A stretch of 15,754 nt of DNA from Ardenticatenia bacterium (GTDB lineage Bacteria; Chloroflexota; Anaerolineae; Aggregatilineales; Aggregatilineaceae): contig JALSSH010000170.1 of NCBI GenBank assembly GCA_026984385.1, positions 1 through 15,754 on the forward strand. The letters are read 5' to 3'. The first letter of the stretch is position 1. Each line of letters opens with the position of its first letter. This document shows positions 14,856-15,754 of this stretch, one piece after another. The translations under genes and the position numbers were made by a program. The notes below the pieces were generated by a model. It was not told the DNA's origin and searched no databases. It saw only the letters and a list, made by a program, of their open reading frames with translations.

Positions 14856-15188
14856 ATGAGTTTCTTTGACCGTTTTCGGGGACGCCGAGCCTCGCGCAGT
14901 GCGCAGGTGGCTAAAGAGCGGCTGAAGCTGCTTTTGGTGGCCGACCGAAGCAGCCTTTCGCCGGAAAAGTTGCGCGCGATGCAAGAGGAGATTTTGCAGG
15001 TTATCCGACGCTATATTCCGTCGGCAGAGCTGGATGTGCAGGTCAGCATCGAGCAACGCGAGCGCAAACACTATTTGGTCGCCAACATTCCGTTGGAACA
15101 AGGCAGCGTGGCGCCGGAGTATTTAGATGTGACCCAACCGCACCACTCCTCGCCTTCCGACATCCCCCCCGCGGAGGACGAGGAGTGA
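14856..15188 (+). CDS. minE: Cell division topological specificity factor MinE
   Basis: 110 residues from the ATG at 14856. The N-terminal amphipathic segment is MSFFDRFRGRR. The anti-MinCD region is AQVAKERLKLLLVADR (about 17-32), matching the conserved 'A..RLqlvla.dR' of MinE. The topological-specificity domain follows (about 40-80: EILQVIRRYI...DVQVSIEQRERKHYLVANIPL). MinE stimulates MinD ATPase and confines MinCD to the poles. The protein is longer than the roughly 85-90 residues usual for the family because of a 25-30 residue Pro/Asp/Glu-rich tail. The upstream GGGAGTGGGGG is a loose Shine-Dalgarno. It ends 7 bases from the stop of the convergent PIN gene, with no terminator between. Confidence 0.92.
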   Translation: MSFFDRFRGRRASRSAQVAKERLKLLLVADRSSLSPEKLRAMQEEILQVIRRYIPSAELDVQVSIEQRERKHYLVANIPLEQGSVAPEYLDVTQPHHSSPSDIPPAEDEE

Positions 15189-15195
15189 TGCGTCA

Positions 15196-15675
15196 TTAGC
15201 GCGTGCTGGGCGGCAAAAAGTCTTTAGTTTCCAGCCAATCTGTCGCCAGGTGTCGCAATTTTGCATCGTGGCTGTAGAGTATATCGGCGTGGTGCGCCAA
15301 CGCAGTCGCCAGGATCATCACGTCGGCGACCAACTCCTTACGGGTGGCGTGGGCCTCTTTCTGCAAGGTGCGGAGGCGTTTTTCGGTCATCTTGTCGCCC
15401 CGTATGCGCGCAAACCAGAGCGCAGCTTGGACGTTATAGCCAACGAGCATCCATGCTTTGCTAATTTCCTCTAAAAAGAAGGCGCGCTCAGCTTCCGGCA
15501 ATGGCACGAGCAGCTCGCCGACGACAATGGTTGGGACAAGCACGCGATGCCCCTCAGCGTCCAGTTGCCGAAAGAGCGCTTGAGCGTGGTCAACGAGATG
15601 GTGTTGTTTTGCCGAGGGCGCGCGCCCCACCAACCCCCAATAAATGATCTGCGTATCCAGGCAAACGGTGCTCAT
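15196..15675 (-). CDS. PIN-domain protein (probable VapC-like ribonuclease)
   Basis: 159 residues. The acidic residues of the PIN fold are in order: D7 in VCLDTQ, E54 in VVGELL, D118 in LVADVMILATAL, and D137 in SHDAKL (with D131 nearby). This fits a Mg2+-dependent single-strand RNA nuclease of the VapC type, and the length is slightly above typical VapC. The ATG at 15675 overlaps the stop of the upstream gene in an ATGA arrangement, showing translational coupling. VapC toxins usually follow their antitoxin this way, but the visible upstream C-terminus does not clearly look like an antitoxin. The toxin role is therefore inferred only from the fold. It is convergent with minE. Confidence 0.8.
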   Translation of the reverse strand: MSTVCLDTQIIYWGLVGRAPSAKQHHLVDHAQALFRQLDAEGHRVLVPTIVVGELLVPLPEAERAFFLEEISKAWMLVGYNVQAALWFARIRGDKMTEKRLRTLQKEAHATRKELVADVMILATALAHHADILYSHDAKLRHLATDWLETKDFLPPSTR

Positions 15676-15754
15676 TCGAAGCTCTTTGTACGCCCCCGCA
15701 TCTCGGCCACAAAACGGTCAATATCTTCTACTCGCTGGTAATGGGCGCCCAAAC
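15672..15754 (-). CDS. C-terminal fragment of an unidentified protein (cut by right edge)
   Basis: The minus strand is open from the right edge to a TGA at 15674-15672, giving 26 visible residues, LGAHYQRVEDIDRFVAEM then RGRTKSFE. The stop overlaps the PIN start (ATGA), so the two genes are a translationally coupled pair. The 'HY..vEDIDRFVaemR' pattern recalls the C-terminus of class V aminotransferases or cysteine desulfurases. A short antitoxin is the other option, favoured by the PIN neighbour. Too little is present to decide. Confidence 0.5.
   Translation of the reverse strand, partial: LGAHYQRVEDIDRFVAEMRGRTKSFE

Overview
The window looks like chromosomal core DNA of a Chloroflexota bacterium, probably Anaerolineae-like. 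This is inferred from three things: secreted proteins with threonine/proline-rich 'PTATP' linkers and a C-terminal bacterial SH3 domain, moderately high GC, and cell-shape genes (mreBCD-mrdA) lying near minCDE. No rRNA, tRNA, CRISPR array, transposase or phage gene was recognised. Nearly the whole window is coding. The longest stretch without a gene is about 220 bases (5651-5870), and it holds two divergent promoters.

Left part, minus strand (1-5650). An elongasome operon reads mreB, mreC, mreD, mrdA (PBP2). Directly downstream, in the same orientation, is an XRE-type regulator of the kind fused to an ImmA/IrrE metallopeptidase; it runs off the left edge. That gene has its own sigma70-like promoter bracketed by a perfect inverted repeat. 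The mreB-mreC gap holds five consecutive strong GC-rich hairpins.

Middle part, plus strand (5871-11803). A secreted beta-propeller-like/SH3 protein is followed by a Rho-independent terminator. Next comes a secreted protein with two copies of an unrecognised domain. An 86-base perfect cloverleaf palindrome (a 12-bp outer stem enclosing three perfect hairpins) follows. Then come a cytoplasmic serine-hydrolase-like protein and gltX (glutamyl-tRNA synthetase).

Right part (11874-15754). A minus-strand HEAT/TPR/Yip1-like membrane protein lies convergent to gltX and divergent from minC. The plus-strand minC-minD-minE cluster specifies division-site placement. It is followed, tail to tail, by a minus-strand PIN-domain protein whose start overlaps the end of a gene cut by the right edge.

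MreBCD and PBP2 build the lateral wall, and MinCDE keeps FtsZ away from the poles, so the window carries much of a rod-cell morphogenesis programme. In many Gram-positive-type genomes these form one mreBCD-mrdA-minCD cluster. Here they are split onto opposite strands with about 7.5 kb of secreted-protein and housekeeping genes between. The most unusual signals are the cloverleaf palindrome, the mreB-mreC hairpin array, the duplicated-domain secreted protein and the Cys-rich insertion in PBP2.
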